In this document: positions 16,839 through 26,606 of the stretch, one piece after another
Layout of the letters: every line of letters starts with the position of its first letter
How positions within the stretch are numbered: the stretch's first letter is position 1
From: Thalassotalea crassostreae
GTDB lineage: Bacteria > Pseudomonadota > Gammaproteobacteria > Enterobacterales > Alteromonadaceae
Length of the DNA: 64,000 nucleotides
Direction: 5' to 3'
NCBI RefSeq assembly: GCF_001831495.1
Contig: NZ_CP017689.1
Coordinates: 1,426,001-1,490,000, forward strand
Translations under genes and position numbers: made by a program
The notes under the pieces: model-generated
Database searches by the model: none
Seen by the model: only the letters and a program-made list of their open reading frames with translations
Told to the model about the DNA's origin: nothing

Positions 16839-17708
16839 TTAGAGTTCATTTAGAATAGGTGATTGACTTAGACCTCGAGCAACAAAAGACTTTGTTCCTG
16901 TTGGTAACAGGTTTTGTACTTTTTCAGCATCTGCTTTATTGGCAAAAATTGAAAATACACAAGCACCGGTTCCGGTCAATCGCGATGGCGCGTATTCTAA
17001 CAACCAAGCTATGGTCTTTTCAACCTCAGGGTAAGTTTTTCTAACGAGTTTTTCAAAATCATTACGGCATTGTTCGATGTTAATCTCATTTATCGCCAGT
17101 TTTGCAGTATTTCGAGGAAGTTCGGGATGTTGAAATATAGGGCCAGTAGCGATCGAACAATTTGGAATTGTTACTAAAAACCAAGGATTATCGACAGCTA
17201 TCGGAGTTAAAAACTCGCCGACGCCTTCTGCAAAGGATGTTTTCCCACGCACAAATACCGGGACATCAGCGCCCAAGGCTAATCCCATTTCAGCCAGCCT
17301 ATCAATGCTAAACTGCGTATTCCAAATCTTATTGAGCGCTAACAGGGTTGTAGCGGCATTTGACGAACCACCACCTAAACCTCCGCCCATTGGCAAACGT
17401 TTCACTAGCTCGATATCAACACCTTTAGAGGTGTTAGATTGCTGTTGTAGCATTTTTGCTGCTTTGACGATGAGGTTGCTGTCGTTATCTACGCCATCAA
17501 TAGGTGTTAATAAGTTGACGTTGCTATCATTACGCAAGCGAAATCTTAAATCATCACCGAAGTCGAGAAACTGGAATACGGTTTGTAGTTCATGATAGCC
17601 ATTGCTGCGACGTCCGGTGATATGCAAAAAACGATTGATTTTTGCAACTGAGGAGAAGTTATGAAATTTATACTCGTCGGTTGTATGCGTTAAATTGTTT
17701 GTATTCAC
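16839..17708 (-). CDS. ispE: 4-diphosphocytidyl-2-C-methyl-D-erythritol kinase
   Basis: A 289-residue GHMP kinase of the MEP isoprenoid pathway; it phosphorylates CDP-ME at the 2-hydroxyl. The ATP loop PMGGGLGGGSSNAATTL is at about 106-122, the N-terminal AKINRFLHITGRRSNGYHEL is the substrate strand, and SRLTGTGACVF near 252 is GHMP motif 3. The N-terminus has about 20 extra residues before the conserved AKIN block. The start overlaps the lolB stop by 4 bases, so the two are translationally coupled. Confidence 0.95.
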   Translation of the reverse strand: MNTNNLTHTTDEYKFHNFSSVAKINRFLHITGRRSNGYHELQTVFQFLDFGDDLRFRLRNDSNVNLLTPIDGVDNDSNLIVKAAKMLQQQSNTSKGVDIELVKRLPMGGGLGGGSSNAATTLLALNKIWNTQFSIDRLAEMGLALGADVPVFVRGKTSFAEGVGEFLTPIAVDNPWFLVTIPNCSIATGPIFQHPELPRNTAKLAINEINIEQCRNDFEKLVRKTYPEVEKTIAWLLEYAPSRLTGTGACVFSIFANKADAEKVQNLLPTGTKSFVARGLSQSPILNEL

Positions 17709-18337
17709 TGATCAACATTCCATGAATGAATAGCCATTTTAATAGTTAAATCTCGATGTTTAATGGTGATTTTTTTAGCTAAACGAAATTTCTCAACTAA
17801 GGTGTAGCTAGCGTATTTTATATGCCAGTCTTTATCATTGTAATGGGCGACTAAATCCGTTGGCAAGTTGGTCGTTGGTGAAAACGTAATTAAGTCTGAA
17901 TCCTGGGCTTTTAGACCTTTTAACCAATACATTAACTGTGTAACTGGTAATCCAACGCCTGTGACTGATTGTAATAACAGTTCTAGATCTTCATCGACAT
18001 AAGTTCTGCCATCTACTTTTAAAGTATGTACACCGGCTTCAGAGGTTAGGGTAAGAACATTAACCCCTAGAAAAGTCGTTAGCGTAAGCTTGCTGTTATT
18101 TTTACCATGTTGCCAATACAAGTTCGCACTTTGTTTTTGGTCAGGTTCAATAAATGCAATTTTGCCCTTAATGGTCCAATATTCCAGTTTTGATAATTGT
18201 TCATTACGCTCTTTTTCAGCTTGATAAAGGGTATCATCAGGAATAGGGGTAGTCGGACAGCCAGCTAAAATTAGCAATGAGAAGTACAGGGCGAAAATGG
18301 AAACTTTGTTGCTGCTAATATTGATTTTGCTTCGCAT
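17705..18337 (-). CDS. lolB: Outer-membrane lipoprotein LolB
   Basis: A 210-residue lipoprotein that accepts lipoproteins from LolA and inserts them in the outer membrane. The signal peptide ends in the lipobox LAGC with the lipidated Cys27. EYWTIKGKIAFIEP (about 52-65) starts the LolB barrel and GVGLPVTQLMYWLKGL near 127-142 is the conserved helix. Position and order (hemA divergent, ispE downstream) are the standard gammaproteobacterial arrangement, which supports the call even though the sequence is divergent. Confidence 0.9.
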   Translation of the reverse strand: MRSKINISSNKVSIFALYFSLLILAGCPTTPIPDDTLYQAEKERNEQLSKLEYWTIKGKIAFIEPDQKQSANLYWQHGKNNSKLTLTTFLGVNVLTLTSEAGVHTLKVDGRTYVDEDLELLLQSVTGVGLPVTQLMYWLKGLKAQDSDLITFSPTTNLPTDLVAHYNDKDWHIKYASYTLVEKFRLAKKITIKHRDLTIKMAIHSWNVDQ

Positions 18338-18555
18338 TTAACGTGAAAACCTTATTTTTATTTTTAATTCTTGTGTAAGACGCTTTCAATCATTGGCCAA
18401 TTTACGTAAAATTAAAAACTATATGTAATGAGTATTATGTTAAATATGATAAATATTTAACAAGTTAATACAAGTAATAGTTCAGTTCTTTAGTTAAACA
18501 AGTGTAATTAAAGTTAAATGAATGAACTAAGTTAACAGGCAGTTTATCTAAATTT
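18338..18555. promoter_or_regulatory. Divergent promoter region lolB / hemA
   Basis: A very AT-rich 218-base gap between the two starts holds no gene. Several TATAAT-like strings are present on both strands (for example around 18430-18470), but none has a clear partner -35 element, so I do not assign exact promoters. Confidence 0.4.
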
Positions 18556-19827
18556 ATGTCAATTTTTGCAGTTGGAATTAACCATAAAACCGCGCCAGTT
18601 TCTGTGCGTGAGAAGGTGGCTTTTACTCCTGATAACTTAACCCACGCCTTACAAGAAATGCTTGAGCAATTAAATTGCAAAGAAGCAGCCATTCTTTCTA
18701 CCTGTAATCGAACAGAGCTTTATTTTGTTCAAGATAAGCCGTTATCTGAAGTACAACAACATATCACTGGTTGGTTGGAAAATTATCATAATGTTCCTGC
18801 GAGTATGATTTCGCCAACGCTTTATTGGCATCATAACCAACAAGCGGTCAATCATATGATGCGCGTTGCGTGTGGCTTAGATTCACTTATTTTGGGTGAA
18901 CCACAAATCTTAGGGCAAATGAAGCAGGCGTATTCACAGGCTAAAGCTGCGGGCTCAATGCAAATGGTGATGGAACGTTTGTTCCAGAGAACATTTGGCG
19001 TTGCTAAGCAAGTTCGAACAGAAACCGAAATAGGTACGAGTGCTGTATCGGTAGCGTTTGCGGCGGTGAGTTTAGCAAAACATATTTTCGCTAAATTAGA
19101 AAAGTCGAATGTCTTGCTTATTGGCGCAGGTGAAACCATAGAGTTGGTTGCCAAACATTTGTATGACAACAAAGTAGGTAAAATTACCGTCGCTAACCGA
19201 ACCGTTGCTCGTGCTCAAGAAATGGCAACAAGTATTGGTGCGGACGTCATTACTCTAGCACAAATACCTGAGCATATTGGCAACGCTGATATCGTTATTA
19301 GTTCTACTGGCTCTACATTACCTATCATTGGTAAAGGTATGATTGAAAGTGCATTAGAGAAGCGTCGTCACCGACCAATATTTATGGTCGATATTGCCGT
19401 ACCTCGTGATATTGAAGAACAAGTTGGCGAGCTTGAAGACGTATTTTTATATACCGTCGATGATTTGCAGGGTATTATTGCGCAAAATATGGAAAACCGT
19501 CGTAAGGCGGCAGAGCAGGCGGAAAAAATCGTTGGTAATCAAAGCGATGATTTTATGGCATGGCTACGAGGATTAAATACTCAAGATGCTGTTATTTCAT
19601 ATCGCAACCAATGCTTATCTAAGCGTGATGAACTGCTGTACAAAGCGAAACAACAGCTGGCTAATAATAAAGATCCTGAAGCAGTTCTAGCAGAAATGGC
19701 GACGAAATTAACGAATAATTTAATGCACGCACCGACGCGTGCTATTCAACAGGCTGCCCAAGGCGGCGAGCTTGATAAAATAATCTATCTTCACGATGTT
19801 TTTGATTTAGATAAGAAAGATAACTAG
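18556..19827 (+). CDS. hemA: Glutamyl-tRNA reductase
   Basis: A 423-residue NADPH enzyme that reduces glutamyl-tRNA(Glu) to glutamate-1-semialdehyde, the first step of C5 heme synthesis. The catalytic Cys50 is in ILSTCNRTE, the NADPH loop is LLIGAGETIELVAKHL (about 193-208), and the C-terminal dimerisation helix is present. Length matches E. coli. It is first in hemA-prfA-prmC, with 61 bases to prfA. Confidence 0.97.
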   Translation: MSIFAVGINHKTAPVSVREKVAFTPDNLTHALQEMLEQLNCKEAAILSTCNRTELYFVQDKPLSEVQQHITGWLENYHNVPASMISPTLYWHHNQQAVNHMMRVACGLDSLILGEPQILGQMKQAYSQAKAAGSMQMVMERLFQRTFGVAKQVRTETEIGTSAVSVAFAAVSLAKHIFAKLEKSNVLLIGAGETIELVAKHLYDNKVGKITVANRTVARAQEMATSIGADVITLAQIPEHIGNADIVISSTGSTLPIIGKGMIESALEKRRHRPIFMVDIAVPRDIEEQVGELEDVFLYTVDDLQGIIAQNMENRRKAAEQAEKIVGNQSDDFMAWLRGLNTQDAVISYRNQCLSKRDELLYKAKQQLANNKDPEAVLAEMATKLTNNLMHAPTRAIQQAAQGGELDKIIYLHDVFDLDKKDN

Positions 19828-19888
19828 ATTTAAACCGAGTAGTCGAAGAAACCAACTTAAAACCTAACCTTTTGGTGAAAATAATTAA

Positions 19889-20977
19889 ATGAAAGATTCT
19901 GTATATCAAAAGCTTGAAATACTCGTAGAACGATTTGAAGAAGTACAAGCGCTATTGTCAGATCCCGATGTGATCGGTGACCAAGAAAAATTCAGAGCGT
20001 TGTCTAAAGAGTTTTCTCAATTGGAAAGCGTTACTAAAGTATTTGGCGATTACAAAGGCGCAGAAGATGACTTTGCTATGGCTCAGGAAATGTTAAAAGA
20101 TGACGATCCTGATATGCGAGACATGGCACAAGAAGAGTTTAAAGAAGCAAAAGCGCAAATAGAAACTCTGTCACAAGAATTACAAATATTGTTACTACCG
20201 AAAGACCCTAATGACGATAACAACTGTTTTGTTGAAATTCGTGCCGGTGCTGGTGGTGATGAAGCGGCGATTTTTGCCGGTGATTTATATCGTATGTACA
20301 GCCGTTACGCTGAAAAACAAGGCTGGAAAACTGAAGTCATTACCATGAACGAAGGCGAGCATGGCGGCTATAAAGAAATCATTGTTAAAATTAACGGTGA
20401 AGGTGTTTATGGTCAAATGAAGTATGAAAGTGGCGGACATCGTGTACAGCGCGTACCTGAAACTGAATCTCAAGGCCGTGTTCATACCTCTGCTTGTACA
20501 GTTGTTGTTATGCCTGAGATCCCAGAATCTGAAGCGATTGAAATTAACAAAGCAGATTTAAAAATTGATACCTTCCGTGCATCGGGTGCTGGTGGTCAGC
20601 ACGTTAACAAAACCGATTCTGCTATTCGTATTACTCATATTCCATCGGGTTTAGTCGTAGAGTGTCAGGATCAACGTTCACAACATAAAAACAGAGCGCA
20701 AGCGATGTCAGTTTTAGGGGCTCGTTTACAGCAACAAGAGGATGATAAACGTCGTAGTGAAGAAGAGTCTTCACGTCGTAGCCTTGTTGCATCAGGTGAT
20801 CGTTCAGAACGTATTCGTACTTATAACTACCCTCAAGGTCGAATGTCAGATCATCGCATCAATTTAACGCTTTACCGCTTAAATGAAGTGATCGAAGGTA
20901 ATTTACAGTTGGTACTAGAGCCGATTATGCAAGAGAACCAAGCTGATTTATTAGCTGCACTTGCTGAACAAAACTAA
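19889..20977 (+). CDS. prfA: Peptide chain release factor 1
   Basis: A 362-residue class I release factor reading UAA and UAG. The codon-recognition PxT tripeptide is present as PET in [11 protein letters not shown], and the GGQ motif is in [16 protein letters not shown] (about 232-247); [14 protein letters not shown] near 119-132 is the domain-2 signature. The glutamine of GGQ is the methylation target of PrmC, encoded directly downstream. Confidence 0.97.
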   Translation: MKDSVYQKLEILVERFEEVQALLSDPDVIGDQEKFRALSKEFSQLESVTKVFGDYKGAEDDFAMAQEMLKDDDPDMRDMAQEEFKEAKAQIETLSQELQILLLPKDPNDDNNCFVEIRAGAGGDEAAIFAGDLYRMYSRYAEKQGWKTEVITMNEGEHGGYKEIIVKINGEGVYGQMKYESGGHRVQRVPETESQGRVHTSACTVVVMPEIPESEAIEINKADLKIDTFRASGAGGQHVNKTDSAIRITHIPSGLVVECQDQRSQHKNRAQAMSVLGARLQQQEDDKRRSEEESSRRSLVASGDRSERIRTYNYPQGRMSDHRINLTLYRLNEVIEGNLQLVLEPIMQENQADLLAALAEQN

Positions 20978-20997
20978 ATTTAGACGTTTTAAACACT

Positions 20998-21864
20998 ATG
21001 TCTGAATTAAATACCATAGAGCAGTTTTTAGCACACGCTAAAAACTGCTTTTTACGTTCTGAGAACTTAGATAAAGACGATGCAAAAATTGATGCCAGGG
21101 CGTTACTTTCTGCTGTTGTTGATAAACCACTAAGTTATTTATCTACCTGGCCTGAAAAGCACTTGAGCGCAGAACAAAGCGAATTGATGTTAAGTTTTAT
21201 CGAACGCAGATTAAAAGGTGAGCCGGTCGCGTATATCACAGGAAAACGTGAATTTTGGTCATTAGAGTTTTTCGTAGCACCCTGTACATTAATTCCCCGC
21301 GCAGATACTGAAACCTTGGTAGAAGCGGTGTTAGACAATAATGCAGATGCTACCAATGACTTATCAGTATTAGATTTAGGCACAGGGACCGGGGCAATTG
21401 CGTTAGCGCTTGCCAGTGAACAACCACATTGGCAAATCGAAGCGTTGGATTTTAACGATGAGGCGGTGTTATTAGCAAACAATAATGCCAAACATCTGCA
21501 ATTATCTCAGGTTAAGATTTATCAAAGTGATTGGTTTTCAGCCGTTGCTAAAGATAAACGCTTTGATGTAATCGTTTCTAATCCTCCTTATATCGATGAA
21601 AACGATACCCATTTAACTGAAGGTGATCTTCGTTTTGAGCCGAAATCGGCTTTAGTTGCGAACGGAAACGGCTTGTCAGATATTAAGCATATTATCGATA
21701 TCAGTCGACAGCATTTAGCAGTAAATGGACAACTATACTTAGAACATGGTTTTGAACAACATCTGCAAGTGCAGCAATTATTATCGGATTACGGATTTAA
21801 GCAGATCCAAACATTCACTGACTTTGGTGGCAACCCTCGTATTACCATGGGCTATTTAACCTAG
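20998..21864 (+). CDS. prmC: Release-factor glutamine methyltransferase PrmC
   Basis: A 288-residue SAM-dependent methyltransferase that methylates the GGQ glutamine of RF1 and RF2. The SAM loop DLGTGTGAIALAL is at about 126-138 and the catalytic NPPYIDE motif at about 198-204. The N-terminal helical domain recognises release factors. It follows prfA by 20 bases in the same transcript. A perfect palindrome immediately after the stop codon probably ends transcription. Confidence 0.96.
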   Translation: MSELNTIEQFLAHAKNCFLRSENLDKDDAKIDARALLSAVVDKPLSYLSTWPEKHLSAEQSELMLSFIERRLKGEPVAYITGKREFWSLEFFVAPCTLIPRADTETLVEAVLDNNADATNDLSVLDLGTGTGAIALALASEQPHWQIEALDFNDEAVLLANNNAKHLQLSQVKIYQSDWFSAVAKDKRFDVIVSNPPYIDENDTHLTEGDLRFEPKSALVANGNGLSDIKHIIDISRQHLAVNGQLYLEHGFEQHLQVQQLLSDYGFKQIQTFTDFGGNPRITMGYLT

Positions 21865-21869
21865 AAAGC

Positions 21870-21927
21870 ATAAGTAGGGTCAGATCATACTTTATTTCGA
21901 AATAAAGTATGATCTGACCCTACTTAT
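21870..21927. repeat. 58-bp perfect palindrome between prmC and yciK
   Basis: Two 29-base arms are perfectly self-complementary around the centre TTCGAA (21896-21901). The outer part contains AGTAGGGTCAGATC and its complement. It starts 6 bases after the prmC stop and ends 15 bases before the yciK stop, so it can act as a terminator for both converging genes. The length and perfection go beyond an ordinary terminator, and the GGTCAGA core resembles the hairpin at 58395-58440; both could be REP- or MITE-like mobile hairpins. Confidence 0.85.
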
Positions 21928-21941
21928 TTTAAAGCTTTGGA

Positions 21942-22682
21942 TTACTGTTGGGCGTTAATGCGCTTTCCGTTTTCTCCGACGCTATCATCGCTCATTAAGT
22001 ACAGATATAACGGCATGATTTCATCAGCTTCAGGCAATACTGTTTTGTCTTCAGCAGGGAAGGCGCTTGCTCGCATTTTAGTTTTTGTGCCGCCGGGGTT
22101 AATAGCGTTGCAACGTAAGCTTGAACCTTCATACTCATCGGCAATTAATTGCATCATGCCTTCGGTTGCAAATTTCGATACGCTATATGGGCCCCAAAAT
22201 GCTCTACCTTTATTGCCAACTCCAGAGGTAGTAAATACTAATGAGGCAGCATCGCTCTGCACCATCGCGGGAATCAACGCTTGCGCTAACTGCATTTGTG
22301 CATTGACGTTTACCTGCATTACATCATCCCAGGTTTGTTGAGCAATTTGAGTAAATGGTGTTAATTCACCTAAGATAGACGCATTGAGCAATGCGCCATT
22401 TATTTGACCGAATTGGCTGATGATTGTGTTGACCATATCTTTATAGTTTTGTGCTGTCGCACCTTTCATATCAAGCGGTACAATTGCTGGTTCAGCGAAG
22501 CCTGCAGCGATGATTTCATCATACACTTGTTCAAGCTTTTCTACGGTTTTACCCAATAAGATCACAGTTGCACCGTATTTTGCGTAGTGAATCGCTGCGC
22601 TTTTACCTATACCGCTGCCGGCACCAGTGACGAGAATGGTTTTATTTGAGAGACAATTTTCTGGGGCTTGATATTTGAACAT
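21942..22682 (-). CDS. yciK: YciK-type short-chain dehydrogenase/reductase
   Basis: A 246-residue Rossmann-fold SDR oxidoreductase. The cofactor motif TGAGSGIGK is at 19-27 and the catalytic S..Y...K set is TTSGVGNKG, then Y165-SVSK169. The N-terminus with PENCLSNKTILVTG and the motif NPGGTKTKMRASAFP are those of YciK, whose substrate is unknown. In E. coli yciK is in the same neighbourhood as sohB; here sohB is 2.8 kb away with the lipase gene between. Confidence 0.88.
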   Translation of the reverse strand: MFKYQAPENCLSNKTILVTGAGSGIGKSAAIHYAKYGATVILLGKTVEKLEQVYDEIIAAGFAEPAIVPLDMKGATAQNYKDMVNTIISQFGQINGALLNASILGELTPFTQIAQQTWDDVMQVNVNAQMQLAQALIPAMVQSDAASLVFTTSGVGNKGRAFWGPYSVSKFATEGMMQLIADEYEGSSLRCNAINPGGTKTKMRASAFPAEDKTVLPEADEIMPLYLYLMSDDSVGENGKRINAQQ

Positions 22683-22984
22683 AGGGTTTTACTTTGAAAA
22701 ATTAACTTAACGCTATTCTACCTTTTGCGACCGCCGGATTCGACTAAAAAATTTCATTTGTTAAAAATTTGTCAATGTAGAATGGTGATTTCGTTAATAT
22801 TTTAAGGAAATTAAAATATAAGTAGAATTAAAGTTAATCTTGCGCTAACTTAGAAGAAAATACTACTGGTCTTATGAGTGCTTTTTGTACTTTCTTTGAC
22901 TGGTGAAGTAAAACTAATTAAATACATTAATGCTGAAAAATAATAATAAATAGCATTTAGAAGTTTTCGTTTTGGGGAGAAAAA
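22683..22984. promoter_or_regulatory. Divergent promoter region yciK / lipase lipoprotein
   Basis: An AT-rich 302-base gap without open frames or RNA genes. The lipase start is preceded by an unusually strong GGGGAGA ribosome site ending 5 bases before the ATG. No clear promoter hexamer pair stands out. Confidence 0.4.
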
Positions 22985-25354
22985 ATGAATAAACTACTCG
23001 TTAGTCTGGCGGTTACCGCCACTTTAGGTCTTACAGCGTGTGATGACGAAACCATTGCAGATGTACAGGCCGAGAATAACAAGGCAGGTACTCAATCTAC
23101 TGCGCCTTTATCAGCATCGCGCGTTACATTTGACCCATCAAACGGTTTGTTGTCCTACCCGAATGATTTATTATTCTCTCCGACGACTGCTAACACTGCA
23201 GATTTTACCTTAAACTTACCGGTTGATGATCCGACCGATTTATCAGATCCTTTAGTTGCGGCTAATGCCCTTGATGGTTGGTCAACTAACCAACCATTTG
23301 TTATTGGTTTTGATTTTGCTGACGGTGTTAGCCTTGACCCTTCTGCCGTATACAACAGTAATGCGGTTTCAGTATACGAAGTGGTTATGGGAGCGAACCT
23401 AGAAGACCCAGATTGTGCTGAAATTAATCCATCTCTAGTGTGTAAAACTGTTCGTCAATTGAATATTACTGAAGATTACTTTATTCAAGCATTAGGCGAT
23501 GATTTAGCGTTTGTACCGTTAAAACCATTAAAACCAAAAACAACATATATCGTTGCATTAACTGATCGTCTAGAAGATACCAATGGTAATCAAATCTACC
23601 CATCTACAACTTATGATCTAATGCAAAACGATATCAATGCAAGTCCATTAGCAGATCCTGCACAACGTGGATTGCAAGCTATCATCAATAGTTATGAAAA
23701 TGTTGCTGAAGAGTTTGGCATTCAACGTGAAAGCATCATCTACACAATGGCAATGACCACGCAATCAACTACTGATGTATTAGACGTTGCTAAAAAATTG
23801 ATTGTAAGCGATTTAGCTGACCCGAGCACTGCACCGTACACTGGTGTTCAGTATATTGGTCAGTCTGCAGCAGATTTATTGGGTTTTGAAATTGTTGACG
23901 AAACGGATCCTCGTGTTATTTATACAGCGGCGAAAGTACACGTAGGTTCTGTTAATAACGTTCGTTACTACTCAGCAGTACCAACTGAAGCTAACCCTGC
24001 GGCACCGGTTAATACACCATGGAAAGCGAATTGTGATTCAGGTGCTATGTTGGCAGGCGCAGATCCGGCAATGATCCCAGAAGGGCCTATCAGTGCCAAC
24101 GATGGGTTCTGTATGGCATTTGGTTTACGAGATATCGGTATTGATACCGACCGTAACCTAACTAAATTTAACCCAATTCCTGCATTGGTTGAACGTCAAA
24201 ATCTTGACGTATTAATGACTACACCAGATATCAACGAGGTTAACAAGATTCGTGGCAAACAAGGTATGCCACTATTAGAAGTGCCTGAAAATGGCTGGCC
24301 GGTAGTGATGTACCAACACGGTATTACCCGCTCTAAAGAAGATATGTTGGCGATCACTGGTGCATTATCAATGGCTGGTTTTGCAACAGCTGCTATCGAT
24401 CATCCATTACACGGTTCTCGTGGTTACGGTCCGATGAACGCAGTGGTTGATCCTGTAGCATATTTGAACTTAGGTTCATTACTTACTGGATTGAGTAATA
24501 TGCGTCAAAGTATTACCGATACATTAGCATTTCGTATGGCATTAAATACGGTTATGGGTGTTGATGAAGGTATCAATGGCAATGAAGTGTACTACACTGG
24601 CCAATCACTTGGTTCAATTACTGGTGTTGCTTTCTTAGCAATGACGAATACCACTGTTGGTGACTCTATTCCTGGTGTTCCAGCTATAGCTATCGATCCT
24701 AAGTTTAAAGTTGATGCAGCGACATTATCAGTTCCTGGTGGCGGTATTGGTAACTTCCTTATGGAGTCTCCATCTTTTGGTCCATTAATCAAAGGTTTAC
24801 TTGCGGCGTCTGGCTCTGAAGATTTCCGAAACTTTGCTGTAGCGTCTGGCTTTGGTGATGACTACACTGCTGCTTGGGTTGCTTTTGAAGAAGCGGGAAT
24901 GGCTTCAGCATTTGATGGCTCCTTTGCACTGTTTACGTTTGCAACGCAATCTATTTTAGATTCTGCAGACCCGATTAACTTTGCAGGCACAGTTCAAAGC
25001 AATGGTTCAAATATCCTAGTTCATACTGTGGTAGGTAATGGTATGGATAACCTTGAAGATCAGATTATCCCGTCTAAAGCTGACGGCCAAGGTAACCAAT
25101 TAGCTGGTTCTAATGCACTAATTTCATTATTAGGCTTACCAGTAATTTCAACTTATGTTGAAGATGAAAATGGTGTTTCAGCAGCAGTTAAGTTTGTTAA
25201 TGGTAACCATGGTTCATTGCTTGACCCGTCACCACAACCTGAGTCAATTAATGAAGCGGCAGTGACGCAAGAAATGCAAACACAAATGGCAAACTACTTC
25301 ATGTATAAAGGTACAAAAATTGAAGTAAATGATGCAGATTTAGTGTTGAAATAA
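22985..25354 (+). CDS. Surface lipoprotein lipase/phospholipase, Pla-1/VolA family
   Basis: A 789-residue lipoprotein. The signal peptide ends in LGLTAC with lipidated Cys19. The N-terminal half (RVTFDPSNGLLSYPNDLLF, then PLKPLKPKTTYIVALTDRL) is a beta-rich Ig-like module, and the C-terminal half is an alpha/beta-hydrolase: the oxyanion loop VMYQHGITRSKEDM and nucleophile S541 in TGQSLGSITG; FVNGNHGSLLD probably supplies the His. The architecture is that of VolA/Pla-1 outer-membrane (lyso)phospholipases of Vibrio and Alteromonadales, which release fatty acids from external lipids. It is monocistronic with its own terminator. Confidence 0.85.
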   Translation: MNKLLVSLAVTATLGLTACDDETIADVQAENNKAGTQSTAPLSASRVTFDPSNGLLSYPNDLLFSPTTANTADFTLNLPVDDPTDLSDPLVAANALDGWSTNQPFVIGFDFADGVSLDPSAVYNSNAVSVYEVVMGANLEDPDCAEINPSLVCKTVRQLNITEDYFIQALGDDLAFVPLKPLKPKTTYIVALTDRLEDTNGNQIYPSTTYDLMQNDINASPLADPAQRGLQAIINSYENVAEEFGIQRESIIYTMAMTTQSTTDVLDVAKKLIVSDLADPSTAPYTGVQYIGQSAADLLGFEIVDETDPRVIYTAAKVHVGSVNNVRYYSAVPTEANPAAPVNTPWKANCDSGAMLAGADPAMIPEGPISANDGFCMAFGLRDIGIDTDRNLTKFNPIPALVERQNLDVLMTTPDINEVNKIRGKQGMPLLEVPENGWPVVMYQHGITRSKEDMLAITGALSMAGFATAAIDHPLHGSRGYGPMNAVVDPVAYLNLGSLLTGLSNMRQSITDTLAFRMALNTVMGVDEGINGNEVYYTGQSLGSITGVAFLAMTNTTVGDSIPGVPAIAIDPKFKVDAATLSVPGGGIGNFLMESPSFGPLIKGLLAASGSEDFRNFAVASGFGDDYTAAWVAFEEAGMASAFDGSFALFTFATQSILDSADPINFAGTVQSNGSNILVHTVVGNGMDNLEDQIIPSKADGQGNQLAGSNALISLLGLPVISTYVEDENGVSAAVKFVNGNHGSLLDPSPQPESINEAAVTQEMQTQMANYFMYKGTKIEVNDADLVLK

Positions 25355-25375
25355 TTTGTTGCTAAATTATTGAAT

Positions 25376-25403
25376 AAAAAGGAGGCTAACGCCTCCTTTT
25401 TTT
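25376..25403 (+). terminator. Terminator of the lipase gene
   Basis: AAAAAGGAGGC-TAAC-GCCTCC followed by seven T residues, 22 bases after the stop. Confidence 0.9.
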
Positions 25404-25508
25404 ATTCTATTCGTGTAAAATCGAAACATAATAATTTTACCCACACTTTTACCTGCGCTATCTAGTATGGAAAGTTTGGAAAGTTTTAACAGGTTTTAGG
25501 AGATTAAC

Positions 25509-26552
25509 TTGGAATTTTTGTATGAATATGGCTTATTTTTCGCGAAAGCGATCACATTTGTAATCGCCATTATTGCCATTGTCGCAACAGTTGCAGGAGC
25601 AGCGCACAAGCAAAAGAATAAAAAAGGTGAGTTAGAAGTTACTGACTTATCAAAACAATTTGAAGACGTTGAACATGAATTGGTTGAACACCTGTTAACC
25701 AAAGATGAACTGAAAGTTCATGAAAAAGAATTAAAGAAACAAGAAAAAGCGGATGCTAAAGCACAAGCGAAAGCTGTGAAAGAGGGCACTTTAGAGACTA
25801 AACCTCGTTTATTCGTACTTGATTTTAAAGGCAGCATTGATGCAAAAGAAGTTGAAAGCTTAAGAGAAGAAGTATCTGCGGTATTAACGGTTGCAACGGC
25901 TGACGATGAAGTGCTTGTTCGTTTAGAGTCTGGCGGCGGTATGGTGCATGGTTATGGCCTAGCATCATCGCAGTTAGATCGTTTGCAAAAGCGCGGCATC
26001 CCGCTAACAGTTGCTGTAGATAAAGTAGCAGCAAGTGGTGGCTACATGATGGCCTGTGTTGCTGACAAAATAATCTCAGCGCCATTTGCTATTCTTGGCT
26101 CGATTGGCGTATTAGCGCAAATTCCTAACTTCCATAAATTGTTAAAGAAAAATAATATCGACTTTGAACAATTAACGGCTGGTGAATACAAACGTACGTT
26201 AACCATGTTCGGTGAAAACACCGACAAAGGTCGTGAAAAGTTTGTTGAAGAATTAGAAGAAACACATGTGTTATTTAAGGATTTCGTTGCTGAGCATCGT
26301 CCAAGCTTAGATATCGCTCAAGTTGCCACCGGTGAACATTGGTTTGGCATTAAAGCAAAAGAGCTTGGTTTAGTAGATGATATTCAAACCAGCGATGATT
26401 ACATGCACCTAAGTGCTAAAGAAAAGAAAGTAGTTTCAATCAAATACGTTATTCGCAAGGGGTTATCAGAAAAACTCGGTAAAGCAGCGTCTATTGGCAT
26501 CGAAAACACTATTGGTAAACTTTGGCAAAATAATCGTATTTTCCCAAGTTAA
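25509..26552 (+). CDS. sohB: SohB, inner-membrane S49 protease
   Basis: A 347-residue S49-family signal-peptide-peptidase-like protease. One membrane helix is at about 10-30, then a charged Lys/Glu-rich linker to about 95, then the protease domain with nucleophile S176 in KVAASGGYM and general-base K228 in GEYKRT. The start is TTG at 25509 with TAGGAG six bases upstream; starting later would cut the membrane anchor. SohB is thought to degrade membrane or periplasmic peptides. Confidence 0.93.
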   Translation: MEFLYEYGLFFAKAITFVIAIIAIVATVAGAAHKQKNKKGELEVTDLSKQFEDVEHELVEHLLTKDELKVHEKELKKQEKADAKAQAKAVKEGTLETKPRLFVLDFKGSIDAKEVESLREEVSAVLTVATADDEVLVRLESGGGMVHGYGLASSQLDRLQKRGIPLTVAVDKVAASGGYMMACVADKIISAPFAILGSIGVLAQIPNFHKLLKKNNIDFEQLTAGEYKRTLTMFGENTDKGREKFVEELEETHVLFKDFVAEHRPSLDIAQVATGEHWFGIKAKELGLVDDIQTSDDYMHLSAKEKKVVSIKYVIRKGLSEKLGKAASIGIENTIGKLWQNNRIFPS

Positions 26553-26606
26553 GCACTTTGTAGAGTGCTTTCTAGAGAACAAAAATAATCAGGAAGGCTA
26601 GATTCA

